A stretch of DNA of 64,000 bases from DATCMH01 sp036563505 (GCA_036563505.1 DATCMH010000005.1:105040-169039); one strand, 5' to 3'. Positions 17,460 through 26,632 are shown, counted from the first letter of the stretch. The notes: generated by a model from the sequence alone, not told the origin. Numbers and translations are program-made.

Positions 17460-17717
17460 GCGCTGCTGCGTAGCGCCCCCTCTCCCGACCCCGCTTCGCG
17501 GGGCCACCCTCTCCCGCAGAGGGGAGAGGGTTCTGCTCCCTACCTTCTCCCCTCTGCGGGAGAGGGTGCCCTCGCGACGTGAGGGCGGATGAGGGGTGCT
17601 GGGCAGAGGCCTGAGTAGATCAGAACGTCATCAATGTCGTTCGCGGGCTCCACCCGCGAACCTCGGCGTGAAGGCCCGAGTGCAAGCAACCGAGATGGCC
17701 GGGTCAAGCCCGGCCAT
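17460..17717. repeat. Composite palindromic intergenic repeat, copy 2
   Basis: Within the gene-free gap 17263-17756. Carries the CTCTCCCGACCCCGC...GGGGCC arm (about 17480-17508), the CTTCTCCCCTCTGCGGGAG arm (about 17544-17565), GCGGATGAGGGGTGCTGGGC, and the two hairpins at 17639-17661 and 17695-17717. Same parts and order logic as the 31.4-kb copy. The remainder of the gap (17263-17459) shows nothing I can name. Confidence 0.8.
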
Positions 17718-17756
17718 GACACAGGCGAGGCGGAGACGCTTCCGCCTCCAGCCGCC

Positions 17757-18776
17757 TCAGTTCCGGCTCTTGTCGACGAGCGCCTTGGCCTTGATCCAGG
17801 GCATCATGTCGCGAAGGCGGGCGCCGACTTCCTCGATCGGGTGCTGGGCGAGCTTGGCGCGGGTGGCCTTGAAGGAGGTCTGGTTGACCCGGTTCTCCAG
17901 CATCCAGTCGCGGGTGAACTTGCCGGTCTGGATGTCGTCGAGCACCCGCTTCATCTCGGCCTTGGTCTCAGCCGTGACGATGCGCGGGCCCGTCACGTAC
18001 TCGCCGTACTCGGCGGTGTTCGAGATGGAGTAGTTCATGTTGGCGATGCCGCCCTCGTAGATGAGATCGACGATGAGCTTCACCTCATGGAGGCACTCGA
18101 AATAGGCCATCTCGGGGGCGTAGCCCGCCTCGACGAGGGTCTCGAAGCCCGCCTTGATGAGCTCGACGAGACCGCCGCAGAGCACCGCCTGCTCGCCGAA
18201 CAGGTCGGTCTCGCACTCCTCCTTGAACGAGGTCTCGATGACGCCGGCCCGGCCGCCGCCGATCGCCGAGGCATAAGACAGGCCGAGGTCGTGGGCGTTG
18301 CCCGAGGCGTCCTGCGCGATGGCGACGAGGCAGGGCACGCCGCCGCCGCGCGCGTATTCGGAGCGCACCGTGTGACCGGGGCCCTTCGGCGCCACCATGA
18401 GCACGTCGAGGTCGGCCCGCGGCTCGATGAGGTTGAAATGGACGTTGAGGCCGTGGGCGAACATCAGGGCGGCGCCCTGCTTCATGTTCGGCGCGAGGTG
18501 CTCGCGGTAGATGTCGGCCTGGAGCTCGTCAGGGGTGAGCATCATCACGACGTCGGCCCAGCGGGCGGCGTCGGCCACCTCCATGACCTTCAGCCCCTCC
18601 TTCTCCGCCTTGGCAGCCGAGGCAGAGCCTTTGCGCAGGCCGATCGCGACGTTCTTGACGCCCGAATCGCGCATGTTGAGGGCATGCGCATGGCCCTGGC
18701 TGCCGTATCCGATGACGGCAACAGCCTTGTCCTTGATCAGGTTGATGTCGGCGTCGCGGTCGTAATAAACGCGCAT
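17757..18776 (-). CDS. ilvC: Ketol-acid reductoisomerase
   Basis: A 339-residue class I KARI that converts acetolactate and acetohydroxybutyrate to dihydroxy-acids in valine, leucine and isoleucine synthesis, using NADPH and Mg2+. The Rossmann motif VIGYGSQGHAHALNM starts near residue 22; LRKGSASAAKAEKEG holds the NADPH-phosphate loop; GGGRAGVIETSFKEECETDLFGEQ carries the acidic metal ligands. The gene begins 12 bases after a TetR-family gene, same strand, so it is likely under that repressor. Confidence 0.97.
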   Translation of the reverse strand: MRVYYDRDADINLIKDKAVAVIGYGSQGHAHALNMRDSGVKNVAIGLRKGSASAAKAEKEGLKVMEVADAARWADVVMMLTPDELQADIYREHLAPNMKQGAALMFAHGLNVHFNLIEPRADLDVLMVAPKGPGHTVRSEYARGGGVPCLVAIAQDASGNAHDLGLSYASAIGGGRAGVIETSFKEECETDLFGEQAVLCGGLVELIKAGFETLVEAGYAPEMAYFECLHEVKLIVDLIYEGGIANMNYSISNTAEYGEYVTGPRIVTAETKAEMKRVLDDIQTGKFTRDWMLENRVNQTSFKATRAKLAQHPIEEVGARLRDMMPWIKAKALVDKSRN

Positions 18777-18788
18777 GGTTCGCTCCTT

Positions 18789-19451
18789 CTAAGATGACGC
18801 GCTGGAAAGGGACGGCGCGGCGGTCTCGTCCGTGCCGTAGAGGGTGAGGAACTGGTCAGTGGCCCGCGCGGCGTCGCGCTCGATCTCACCGGCTGCGATC
18901 GCCTGTCGGTCGCCCAGCAGGAGCCGAACCTGCACGTCGCGCCCGACGAGGCCGATGAAGGTACGGAACGCCGTTTCGGTGTCGTCGAAGGCGAGGATGC
19001 CCGCCTCGCGGCCAGCCTCCAGCAGGGGTTTCAGGCGCTCGCCGATGGCAAGCCGCCCGTTGGCAAGGACGATGGTGCCGAGGTTGCTCTCCTGCGACGC
19101 GGCGTGGCTGATCGCGATGCGGTTCAAGGCGACGGAGGTCGGACTCGCGATGACGCCGAGCCAGTTCGCGGCGAAGCGCGCGAGGCTCTCGCGCAAGGCG
19201 CCCGCATCAAGGTGCTGCCGGTCGAAGTTGCCGGCCCGCACCTTGGAGGCCTGCCAGCGCACCGTCGCCGTCAGCAAGCCGTCCCGGTCGCCGAACCACT
19301 TGTAGAGGGTTTCCTTGGAGCAGCTCGCGGCGCGCGCGACGGCGCTCATGGTCAGGGCATCGCCTTCCACCATCAGCGCGAGCACGGCGTCGAGAACGGC
19401 CTGCTGCCGCTCTGTCATGTGCTCGCCGTCCTGCTGTTCCACTTCGCTCAC
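18789..19451 (-). CDS. TetR-family transcriptional regulator
   Basis: A 220-residue regulator (an in-frame ATG at 19418 would give 209 residues). The N-terminal helix-turn-helix reads LTMSAVARAASCSKETLYKWFGDRDGLL; the C-terminal part is a ligand/dimer domain with no hint of effector. A near-perfect palindrome lies just upstream, probably its own operator, and ilvC follows after 12 bases in the same direction. I infer self-control and control of ilvC; known ilvC regulators (IlvY) are LysR-type, so this would be a different arrangement. Confidence 0.9.
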   Translation of the reverse strand: MSEVEQQDGEHMTERQQAVLDAVLALMVEGDALTMSAVARAASCSKETLYKWFGDRDGLLTATVRWQASKVRAGNFDRQHLDAGALRESLARFAANWLGVIASPTSVALNRIAISHAASQESNLGTIVLANGRLAIGERLKPLLEAGREAGILAFDDTETAFRTFIGLVGRDVQVRLLLGDRQAIAAGEIERDAARATDQFLTLYGTDETAAPSLSSASS

Positions 19452-19452
19452 T

Positions 19453-19479
19453 GACCGTACCGTACGTTACGGTTCGGTC
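19453..19479. promoter_or_regulatory. 27-bp palindromic operator candidate for the TetR repressor
   Basis: The stretch from GACCGTACCGTACG to ACGGTTCGGTC is an imperfect inverted repeat of 27 bases that begins two bases upstream of the TetR start and sits between divergent genes. TetR-family operators are typically 15-30 bp palindromes at exactly this place. It also contains ACCGTA...TACGGT half-sites. Confidence 0.7.
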
Positions 19480-19580
19480 GATAGATGAAGCTGCGCGGCT
19501 TTGCAAGAGCGTCGCGGCAGGCGATGGTGCCAACGCTGATCCCGCTGAGGCTGTGGGCCGGATCGCGCAGGAGACGTCCG

Positions 19581-20147
19581 ATGGCCTCCGTTGAGAAACC
19601 CGTCCTCGCCACCCCGGACGAGGTGATCTCCTTCTGGCGCGAGGCCGGGCCCGACCGCTGGTTCGCGCAGGACCACGCCTTCGACCACGCCTGCCGCGCT
19701 CGCTTCCTCGGGACGTATGAGGCGGCCGCGCGGGGCGACCTCAACGAGTGGGAGCTCTCGCCCGAAGGTGCGCTCGCCGTCGTGCTGCTGCTCGACCAGT
19801 TCCCGCGCAACATGTTCCGCGGCACGCGCCGCGCCTTCGCGACGGACCCCGCGGCGCTCGATACCGCCGATCGCGCCGTCACCAAGGGCTTCGACGCGGC
19901 GATCGACCCGCCGCTGCGGCGCTTCTTCTACATGCCCTTCATGCATGCCGAGGACCTTGGGGCCCAAGACCGCTGCGTCAGGCTCGCCCGGGAGGCCGGC
20001 CAGGAGGAGACCCTGCGCTACGCGGAACTCCACCGCGATCTCATCGCCCGCTTCGGCCGCTTCCCCCACCGCAACGCGGTGCTCGGCCGCGCGTCGACGC
20101 CGGAGGAGGAGGCTTACCTTGCGGAGGAAGGCGCGTTTCGGGGTTAG
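19581..20147 (+). CDS. DUF924 family protein
   Basis: A 188-residue protein of the DUF924 family (TPR-like all-helical fold), function unknown. Hallmarks are EVISFWREAGPDRWF near residue 14, LLLDQFPRNMFRGT near 70, FFYMPFMHAEDL near 112, and FGRFPHRNAVLGR near 155. The start at 19581 has AGGAGA upstream. Divergent from the TetR gene, so its promoter region contains the palindrome and it may belong to the same regulon. Confidence 0.9.
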   Translation: MASVEKPVLATPDEVISFWREAGPDRWFAQDHAFDHACRARFLGTYEAAARGDLNEWELSPEGALAVVLLLDQFPRNMFRGTRRAFATDPAALDTADRAVTKGFDAAIDPPLRRFFYMPFMHAEDLGAQDRCVRLAREAGQEETLRYAELHRDLIARFGRFPHRNAVLGRASTPEEEAYLAEEGAFRG

Positions 20148-20169
20148 CCGGACGGAGAGAGGCCGGAAC

Positions 20170-21771
20170 TCAGCCGGCGCGACGTAGGAACGAGCGCAGC
20201 GGCACCCTCTCCTCCGTGGGCGCCGAGGCGGGCCGGACGAGGAAGCGCGACGCAGCGGGCGCCGCGGGCTCGGGCGCGGCCACAGGCATCTGGGACGTCG
20301 CAGGTGCAGGGGCGGCCGCGGGTGCTCCGACGATGTCGGCGCGGATCGGCCGTGGCGGAGCGAAGACGCGGCCTTGGCCGAGGGGCACGTCGAGGTCGAT
20401 GAGGTCCGGCACGTCCTCCTCGCGCTCGACGCGCTCCGCCACGAGGCGCACGCCGGCCCGGGCGAGCACGGCGGCGAGGTCCGTGACGGCGATGTCGAGC
20501 CCGGTGCGCGCGTCGGGGCGCAGGAGCATGTCGGCGGGCAGTTTCAGGAGCCGCACGCCGCGCTCGGCGAGGGTGAGCGGATCGAGGCGCAGGTCCGCGG
20601 CGCGGTCGAGGGCGAAGGGCACGCCGCGGTCGCGCAGAACGGCGAGCGCGCCGGCCCGCTCGGCATCGAGGGTGCGCCAGCAGCGCTGGGACAATTCGAG
20701 GACGAGGCGCCCGGCGACGTCAGGATGCTGGTCGAGGACGCGGCCGACCGAGCGCAGGAAGCCGGGCTCGGCGAGCGACGCCGGCGCGACGTTGACGCTG
20801 ACGAGGGCCTCGCTGCCCTTGCCCGCCAGGTGCCGCGCCACCGCGGCCGCCCGGGCGAGGACGCGCCGGTCGAGCTCGGCCGAGAGCCCGCAGCGCTCCA
20901 GCACCGGCAGGAACTCGGCGGGCGTCATCAGGCTGTCGTCGGCAAGCCGCAGGCGGGCCAGGGTCTCGTAGGCGCGGGCCTTGCGCTGGGGCAGGGAGAC
21001 GATGGGTTGCAGGTGCAATTCGAGCCGATCGCGCTCGAACGCCTCGACGACGGCGCCGAGGCGGCGGGAATCCAGGGCATCGAGGGACGGCGCGGCCTCC
21101 CGCACGGGCGGGGCGACCGGGCCGGGCTCCGCCGCGCGCGGTACGGCCGCCACCGGGGCGGGGCGGGCCGGCGTGTCCAGGGCGACCGGGGCCGGCGCGC
21201 GGGCAGCAGGAGCCACGCTCGGGGCTGGCGGGGCATTAGCCGCCTCCCCGCGCAGCGCGGCGATCAGCGCCTCGGGGCCGGGCGCCGGCCGGACCTGAGG
21301 GAGCGGCTGGACCGCTGCCTCGCCTCTCGGAGCTGCAGGGGAGCTGGGCGCGGCATCGGCGCGCTGGCGCAAGGCGGCGAGGTCTCGGTCCTGACCGGAG
21401 ACGGTGACCGCGAGGTCGCGCACGAGGTTGCCGAGGAGCGCGATTTCCCCTGTCACCTCGGCGACGTTCGTGCGCAGGTCGCGCCCCGCGAGTCGGTCGA
21501 GCTCGATGACCCGGCCCTCCAGCGCGATGAGCCGGCCGGACAGCACGTCGAGGTCCTGGGACGCCTTCTCGATCGTGGCGGTGGCGCTCCTCGCGCGGTA
21601 GCAGGCGAGGCCCGCTCCGGACGCGGCCGCCGCGGCCGCGGCGATCGCCGCCGTCGAGGCGCCGCCCAGCAAGGCGGCCGCGCCCGCGACGCCCAGCGCC
21701 CCGACGAGACCCAAGCCCGCCCAGGCCGCCGCGCCCGGAAAGCCGCGGTGGAACCGATATCCGCTCGTCAT
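20170..21771 (-). CDS. Degenerate EAL-domain protein, membrane anchored
   Basis: A 533-residue protein with two closely spaced Ala-rich hydrophobic segments (about residues 13-60), a helical linker and Pro/Ala-rich region to about 290, and a C-terminal EAL fold. The EAL motif is ETL (YETLARL); the LELTE metal site reads LELSQ; the DDFG loop reads ALDRAADL; ERVE and LGQGRVFAPP remain. Loss of several metal ligands suggests it does not hydrolyse cyclic di-GMP but may bind it or a protein. No GGDEF domain. Upstream, a divergent RidA gene. Function unknown. Confidence 0.85.
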   Translation of the reverse strand: MTSGYRFHRGFPGAAAWAGLGLVGALGVAGAAALLGGASTAAIAAAAAAASGAGLACYRARSATATIEKASQDLDVLSGRLIALEGRVIELDRLAGRDLRTNVAEVTGEIALLGNLVRDLAVTVSGQDRDLAALRQRADAAPSSPAAPRGEAAVQPLPQVRPAPGPEALIAALRGEAANAPPAPSVAPAARAPAPVALDTPARPAPVAAVPRAAEPGPVAPPVREAAPSLDALDSRRLGAVVEAFERDRLELHLQPIVSLPQRKARAYETLARLRLADDSLMTPAEFLPVLERCGLSAELDRRVLARAAAVARHLAGKGSEALVSVNVAPASLAEPGFLRSVGRVLDQHPDVAGRLVLELSQRCWRTLDAERAGALAVLRDRGVPFALDRAADLRLDPLTLAERGVRLLKLPADMLLRPDARTGLDIAVTDLAAVLARAGVRLVAERVEREEDVPDLIDLDVPLGQGRVFAPPRPIRADIVGAPAAAPAPATSQMPVAAPEPAAPAASRFLVRPASAPTEERVPLRSFLRRAG

Positions 21772-21916
21772 GGGCTGCCCCCGCCCGATCTGTCGCGCGT
21801 TCGTCCTGAAGCGAATCGCACGTTTATAGTTAACGATGTCTTGCGCCCGCCCGGGGTGGGCGAACAAGGGCCTATTCCGACGCGGGCCGGCCCGCGTCGC
21901 GCTTCGGGGAGCCGTG

Positions 21917-22306
21917 ATGCCGCGTCGCCACAACCCGTCCGGCATCGCGCCGCCGGCCTCGCACTACGCCCACGGGGTCGAGCACCGGCTGTCCGGCCGC
22001 CGCCTCGTGATCTCGGGTCAGGTCGGCCTGCGCTCCGACGGCACCCTCGCCGAGGGCCTGCGCGCCCAGCTGGAGACCGCCTTCGACAACCTCGTTGCCG
22101 TGCTCGCGGCGGCGGGCATGGCCCCTGAGAACCTCGTGAAGGTCACAGGCTTCGTCACCGTGCCGGGCTCCGTCGCGCTGTGGCGCGAGGTTCGCGAGGC
22201 GAAGCTCGGCCTGCACGCGCCGGCCGCGACCTATTTGGAGGTCGCGGGCCTTGCGCGGCCGGACTGGCTCGCCGAAATCGAGGGCGAAGCGGTTCAGGAG
22301 GACTGA
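21917..22306 (+). CDS. RidA family protein
   Basis: A 129-residue member of the RidA/YjgF/YER057c family, small trimeric enzymes that hydrolyse reactive imines and enamines made by PLP enzymes such as threonine dehydratase. The core Rid pattern is present (YAHGVEHRLSGRRLVISGQVG, LVKVTGFVT, TYLEVAGLARPDWLAEIEGEA), but the usual catalytic Arg of RidA proper (in an R-V-x-V type motif) is not seen, so it may be of another Rid subgroup. Start at 21917. Two bases upstream of the HMA gene, thus probably co-transcribed. Confidence 0.85.
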   Translation: MPRRHNPSGIAPPASHYAHGVEHRLSGRRLVISGQVGLRSDGTLAEGLRAQLETAFDNLVAVLAAAGMAPENLVKVTGFVTVPGSVALWREVREAKLGLHAPAATYLEVAGLARPDWLAEIEGEAVQED

Positions 22307-22308
22307 CG

Positions 22309-22527
22309 ATGGCCGATCGCGCCGAATTCTTGATGCAGGTCGAGGGCATGACCTGCCAGGGCTGCGTCGACGCCGTGACGCGGGTCATCAAACGCCTCGA
22401 CCCGGGGGCCGAGGTCTCGGTCGACCTCGCCCACGGGCGCGTGTCCGTGACGACGGAGGCGCAGAGCCTCGACGTCGCGATGGCGCTCACCAAGGCCGGC
22501 TACGACGCCCATGCCATGACGGGCTGA
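22309..22527 (+). CDS. Heavy-metal-associated (HMA) domain protein, CopZ-like
   Basis: A 72-residue single-domain protein with the metal-binding motif GMTCQGCVDAV (CxxC at about residues 16-19) in a ferredoxin-like HMA fold. Such stand-alone proteins usually carry Cu(I) between importers, ATPases and enzymes. No copper ATPase is near in this window, so the partner is not visible. Follows the RidA gene after two bases with GGAGGA upstream of the ATG. Confidence 0.9.
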   Translation: MADRAEFLMQVEGMTCQGCVDAVTRVIKRLDPGAEVSVDLAHGRVSVTTEAQSLDVAMALTKAGYDAHAMTG

Positions 22528-22569
22528 TCCGTCGCGCTTCGCGCCTCGAACCCGCCGAAGGAGGCGTGA

Positions 22570-23190
22570 ATGGACTATGCCGGACACCTCGCCTTCGTCG
22601 GGGGCTTCGTGCTGCTCGGCTGCGCCAGCCCCGGACCGAATTTCCTGGTCGTGACCTCGCACGCGCTCGCCTCCCGACGCGAAGGCCTCTTCGCGGCGCT
22701 GGGCGTCGGGGCTGCGGCGCTCACCTGGGCCCTGATCGGGGTGGCCGGCTTGGCGCTCGTGCTCGCCCGCACCAGTTGGCTCTACGAGGCGATCCGCCTT
22801 GTCGGGGCGGTCTACTTGATCTGGCTCGGCTCGCGCCTGCTCTGGGGCTTGCGGCGGGCCGGTGGCGACGTCCGGACGGTCGCGCCCAGTCCCGCCTCGC
22901 CGCAGGGGGCGTGGGTGCGGGGCTATCTCACGAGCCTCACCAATCCCAAAGCGCTCGCCTTCGCGGCGAGCTTCTACCCCGCCGTTCTTCCCGCGGCGGC
23001 CCCGGCTTGGGTCTACGTCGCGACGGTCGCCGTCGTCGCCGGCGTATCCAGCGCGTGGCACCTGGGGCTCGCCCTGACCCTGTCCGCCAAACCGATGGGA
23101 CAGCTGTACCTGCGGGGTCGGCGCGTCCTCGACGCCGTCATGGGCACCCTGCTGGTCGCCCTCGGCATCAAGCTCGTCGCGGACCGTTGA
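22570..23190 (+). CDS. LysE/RhtB family exporter
   Basis: A 206-residue inner-membrane protein with about six hydrophobic segments; the LysE/RhtB hallmark GCASPGPNFLVVTSHAL near residue 18 and LTNPKALAFAASFYPAVLP near 118 are clear. Members export amino acids or their analogues (lysine, homoserine, threonine). A strong AAGGAGG precedes the ATG. Probably the last gene of the RidA-HMA unit or on its own promoter. Confidence 0.9.
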   Translation: MDYAGHLAFVGGFVLLGCASPGPNFLVVTSHALASRREGLFAALGVGAAALTWALIGVAGLALVLARTSWLYEAIRLVGAVYLIWLGSRLLWGLRRAGGDVRTVAPSPASPQGAWVRGYLTSLTNPKALAFAASFYPAVLPAAAPAWVYVATVAVVAGVSSAWHLGLALTLSAKPMGQLYLRGRRVLDAVMGTLLVALGIKLVADR

Positions 23191-23247
23191 GGCTCCCCTC
23201 TCTGATCGGCTGTCCTGACGTCGCCATCGCGAGCGAGCCTCCGCCAC

Positions 23248-25086
23248 CTACCGCGCTGCGGCGTCGCCGGTGAGCCCGGCCCGGGCGAGGGCCGCGGCGA
23301 GGCGCGCGGTCGCCTCGGGTGCGAGACGACGGCGCGCGAGCACGCCTCGCGGGTCGCGGGCGTAGTCGGGTTGCACGGCAAGGAGACGCCGCACGGCTTG
23401 GCGTGCTTCGTCCTCCTCCCCGGCCTCGACGGCGACGACCGCCCGGGCGACGTGCCCCAGCACGTAGCTCTCAGCGACGATGCGGTCGGCCGCCGCCCGC
23501 GCGCCGGCCTGATCGCCCTGCATGTAGGCTGCCAGGAATAGGAAGAAGTCGTACCAGGGCGGATCGGTTGGGTTGGCTTCCGCAGCCCGCCCGATGAGGG
23601 CCGCTCCCTCCGGGTAGCGCCCGAGCTGGATCTGGCGCGCGCCGAGATCGGCCATGATGTCGCTGTCGTAGGGGTTGAGGTCGAAGGCGCGCCGGCCCGC
23701 GCGCAACGCCTCCTCGACGGCGCCGCGGGCGAAGAGCGCGGCCATGAGCGCCTGGTGGGCGCGCGGGCTTTCGGGACCGAGTTCCACCGCGCGCCGCGCG
23801 GTGCGAAGCGCCCGGTCCAGGGATTCGGGCCGCGGATTGAAGCCGTTGCGCACCTCGTCGAGGGCGAGAAGCGCCAGGCCGGCCTCCAGGCTCGGGGCCG
23901 GGGCGCGGGCCGTCTCCTCCTCCAGGCAGGTGCGGGCGTTGAGATGCGCCGCGGCCGTCGGGTTCATCCAGTAATCGTAGGCCGACACGAGGCAGCGCAC
24001 GCGCGCGCTCGTCTCCGGGCGCTGGCGCAGGTCGGCGAAGAGCACGCCGTAGGGTTGGCCGAGCGTCGTCGCGACCTGCCGCGCCAAGTCGAGTTCCGGC
24101 GGGGCGAGCGGGTCGGCGCGCCGGTTCGGGTCGAAGTCGCGCACCCAGACCACCCGCCCCGTCGGGCGCTGGGTGAGGCGGACGCTGACCCGGGGCCCAT
24201 CCTCTGCATCCCGCACCTGCAAGGCGAGTTCGTAGCCCTCCCTCAGGGCGGGCTCTCCGTCGCCCTGGTCCCGCACGGCGATCTCGTCGAAGCGGGCGAG
24301 CGCGTCGACGACGAGGCCGCGCAGGACTTTCGGGGAGAGGAGCTTCGAGGCCGGACCTCCGGCCGCGAGGGGAGCCACGGTGACGACGGGCCGCCCGTCG
24401 GCGCGGGCCGCCATCTCGATGGCTCCAGGACGCGCCGACCGTGAGGCCGTGGTCCGCTCGCGGGGTGCCGTTCCCCAGGCGAGTAGCGCGGCGAGCACCG
24501 CAACGACCGCGAGGACCCCGCCCGTGATCCAGGGGAGAGGGGGACGCAGGCGTTCGGCAGGGCGGGGCGGCGGGGAGTGGTCGTGCCCGATCGCGGGCTC
24601 CACGGCCGCAGGAGGAGGCGCGGCGGCGACCGGCTCCTCCGGCGGCCGGATCTGGGGTGGCGCGGGCTCCGAATCCCGAACGGGCTGCGCCGGCTCGTCC
24701 TCGACCGGCGCGGCACCGGATTGTCTTACGAAGAGGGGCGCGTAGCTGCCGCGCGGCACCGCGATGCGCAGCGGATCGCGGCTTCCCCCGTTGGCGTAAT
24801 AGGCGTCCAGCGCCTTGCGCAGGCGGCCGGCCTCGACGCGCACGATCGGATCGGTCTGGGGATCGAAATCCGAGGGACGGCCGAGCGCCTCCGTCGCGAT
24901 CGTGTAGCCCTTGATGCCCTTGCCGTCACCGCTAAGCACCTTCTCGACGACGAAGGTGAGGAAGGCGATGAGCTGGGGCGCGTTGCGGAAATGCTCGCTC
25001 TCGGCGATGCGGGCGAGCGCCTGCCGGACCTCGGACGCGGAAGGCGGCGGGTCGGTCTCGGCAGTCCCGGGGAGCCTTTTGGTCAT
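23248..25086 (-). CDS. Membrane-anchored regulator-like protein with TPR region
   Basis: A 612-residue protein. Residues 15-125 (ARIAESEHFRNAPQLIAFLT, RPSDFDPQTDPIVRVEAGRL, LRIAVPRGSYAPLF) form a domain often found fused to adenylate-cyclase or TPR modules and thought to be a winged-helix-like unit. A Pro-rich linker leads to one transmembrane helix (about 195-215, ITGGVLAVVAVLAALLAW), then a TolB-like/FlgO-like segment, and TPR-type helices from about residue 400 to the end (GPESPRAHQALMAALFARGA, LNPYDSDIMADLGAR). This suggests a signalling protein of the inner membrane with a periplasmic TPR part. Function not known. Confidence 0.75.
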   Translation of the reverse strand: MTKRLPGTAETDPPPSASEVRQALARIAESEHFRNAPQLIAFLTFVVEKVLSGDGKGIKGYTIATEALGRPSDFDPQTDPIVRVEAGRLRKALDAYYANGGSRDPLRIAVPRGSYAPLFVRQSGAAPVEDEPAQPVRDSEPAPPQIRPPEEPVAAAPPPAAVEPAIGHDHSPPPRPAERLRPPLPWITGGVLAVVAVLAALLAWGTAPRERTTASRSARPGAIEMAARADGRPVVTVAPLAAGGPASKLLSPKVLRGLVVDALARFDEIAVRDQGDGEPALREGYELALQVRDAEDGPRVSVRLTQRPTGRVVWVRDFDPNRRADPLAPPELDLARQVATTLGQPYGVLFADLRQRPETSARVRCLVSAYDYWMNPTAAAHLNARTCLEEETARAPAPSLEAGLALLALDEVRNGFNPRPESLDRALRTARRAVELGPESPRAHQALMAALFARGAVEEALRAGRRAFDLNPYDSDIMADLGARQIQLGRYPEGAALIGRAAEANPTDPPWYDFFLFLAAYMQGDQAGARAAADRIVAESYVLGHVARAVVAVEAGEEDEARQAVRRLLAVQPDYARDPRGVLARRRLAPEATARLAAALARAGLTGDAAAR

Positions 25087-25234
25087 GTCGTGCTCAGGGC
25101 GACGGACGCGGAGCCCCTCGGTGAGTCGGTTCAACTTATGTGATCCGCCTATGGCTCCGCAATCGGCCGGCACTGGCCGACAGGGCCCGCGGGCTGTTAC
25201 CGTGGCGAATCCAGATCGACGGAGGGCGCTGAAG

Positions 25235-26602
25235 ATGTCGCGCGCGCAGAACGTGAGAGTGGTGGGCGAGGATCGGGTGAGCGAGGTCGCCGCGCCGAAC
25301 GACCTCGATGCCTGGTGGCTGCCTTTCACCGCGAACCGCTCGTTCAAGCAGCGGCCGCGCATGGTCGCCCGCGCCAAGGACATGCACTACTACACGCCCG
25401 AGGGCCGTGCGATCCTCGACGGCGTCGCGGGGCTGTGGTGCTGCAACGCCGGCCACAACCGCGACCCCATCGTCGAGGCCATCCAGCGCCAGGCCGCCGA
25501 GCTCGACTATTCCCCCGCCTTCCAGTTCGGCCACCCGCAGGGCTTCGCGCTTGCCTCCAGGCTCGCCCAGATGGCGCCGGGCGACCTCGACCACGTGTTC
25601 TTCTGCAACTCCGGCTCGGAGGCTGTCGACACCGCGCTCAAGATCGCCCTCGCCTATTGGAACGTCTCGGGGCAGGGGCAGCGCACGCGCCTGATCGGAC
25701 GCGAGCGCGGCTACCACGGGGTGGGTTTCGGCGGCATCTCGGTCGGCGGCATCGTCTCGAACCGCAAGTTCTTCGGCAGCCTGCTCGCCGGCGCCGACCA
25801 CATGCCCCACACCTACAGCCGCGAGCACCAAGCCTTTTCGAAGGGCGAGCCGGATTGGGGCGCGCATCTCGCCGACGATCTCGAGCGGATCGTCGCGCTC
25901 CACGACGCCTCCACCATCGCCGCCGTGATCGTCGAGCCCATGGCGGGCTCGACGGGCGTGCTGCCCCCGCCCAAGGGCTACCTGCAGCGGCTTCGCCAGA
26001 TCTGCGACAAGCACGGCATCCTGCTCATCTTCGACGAGGTGATCTCCGGCTTCGGACGCCTCGGCCATGCCTTTGCCGCCGAGCGCTACGGCGTCGTGCC
26101 GGACATGATCACCTTCGCCAAGGCCGTGAACTCCGGCACGGTGCCGATGGGCGGCGTGCTGGTGCGCAAGGGCCTCTATGACGCGTTCATGAAGGGACCC
26201 GATCACGTCATCGAGCTCTTCCACGGCTACACGTATTCCGGCCACCCGCTCGCCTGCGCCGCGGCCCTCGCGACCCTCGACATCTACCGCGAGGAGAATC
26301 TCTTCGAGCGGGCGCGGGCGCTGGAGCCGGTCTGGGCCGACGCGATCATGACGCTCAAAGGCCTGCCCAACGTTCTGGACATCCGCACCCTCGGGCTCGT
26401 CGCGGCCGTCGATCTCGCCTCGCGCCCGGACGCCTTCGGCCAGCGCGCCTTCGAGGTGCTGGAACGCGGCTTCCAGGAGGTCGGGATCATGGTCCGTTCC
26501 ACAGGCGACACCATCGCCCTGACCCCGCCGCTGATCATCTCCGAGGACCAGATCGGGGAGATCGTGGACAAGATGGGCCGCCTTATCCGCGCCGTGGCGT
26601 GA
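25235..26602 (+). CDS. Class III omega-aminotransferase (beta-alanine:pyruvate type)
   Basis: A 455-residue PLP enzyme of the class III aminotransferases. Motifs: NSGSEAVDTALKIALAYW (PLP-phosphate loop), RGYHGVGFGGISVGG, IVEPMAGSTGVLPPPKGYL, LLIFDEVISGFGR (Asp to pyridine N), and ITFAKAVNSGTVPMGGVLV with the Schiff-base Lys in FAKAVNSG. It most resembles beta-alanine/omega-amino acid:pyruvate transaminases (PxxxxRxFKxxPR N-terminus: WLPFTANRSFKQRPRM). Start at 25235 has GGAGGG upstream; divergent from the TPR regulator, which may or may not control it. Confidence 0.9.
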   Translation: MSRAQNVRVVGEDRVSEVAAPNDLDAWWLPFTANRSFKQRPRMVARAKDMHYYTPEGRAILDGVAGLWCCNAGHNRDPIVEAIQRQAAELDYSPAFQFGHPQGFALASRLAQMAPGDLDHVFFCNSGSEAVDTALKIALAYWNVSGQGQRTRLIGRERGYHGVGFGGISVGGIVSNRKFFGSLLAGADHMPHTYSREHQAFSKGEPDWGAHLADDLERIVALHDASTIAAVIVEPMAGSTGVLPPPKGYLQRLRQICDKHGILLIFDEVISGFGRLGHAFAAERYGVVPDMITFAKAVNSGTVPMGGVLVRKGLYDAFMKGPDHVIELFHGYTYSGHPLACAAALATLDIYREENLFERARALEPVWADAIMTLKGLPNVLDIRTLGLVAAVDLASRPDAFGQRAFEVLERGFQEVGIMVRSTGDTIALTPPLIISEDQIGEIVDKMGRLIRAVA

Positions 26603-26632
26603 GGGGGCAGCGGACCTTTCGGAGGGAACAGG

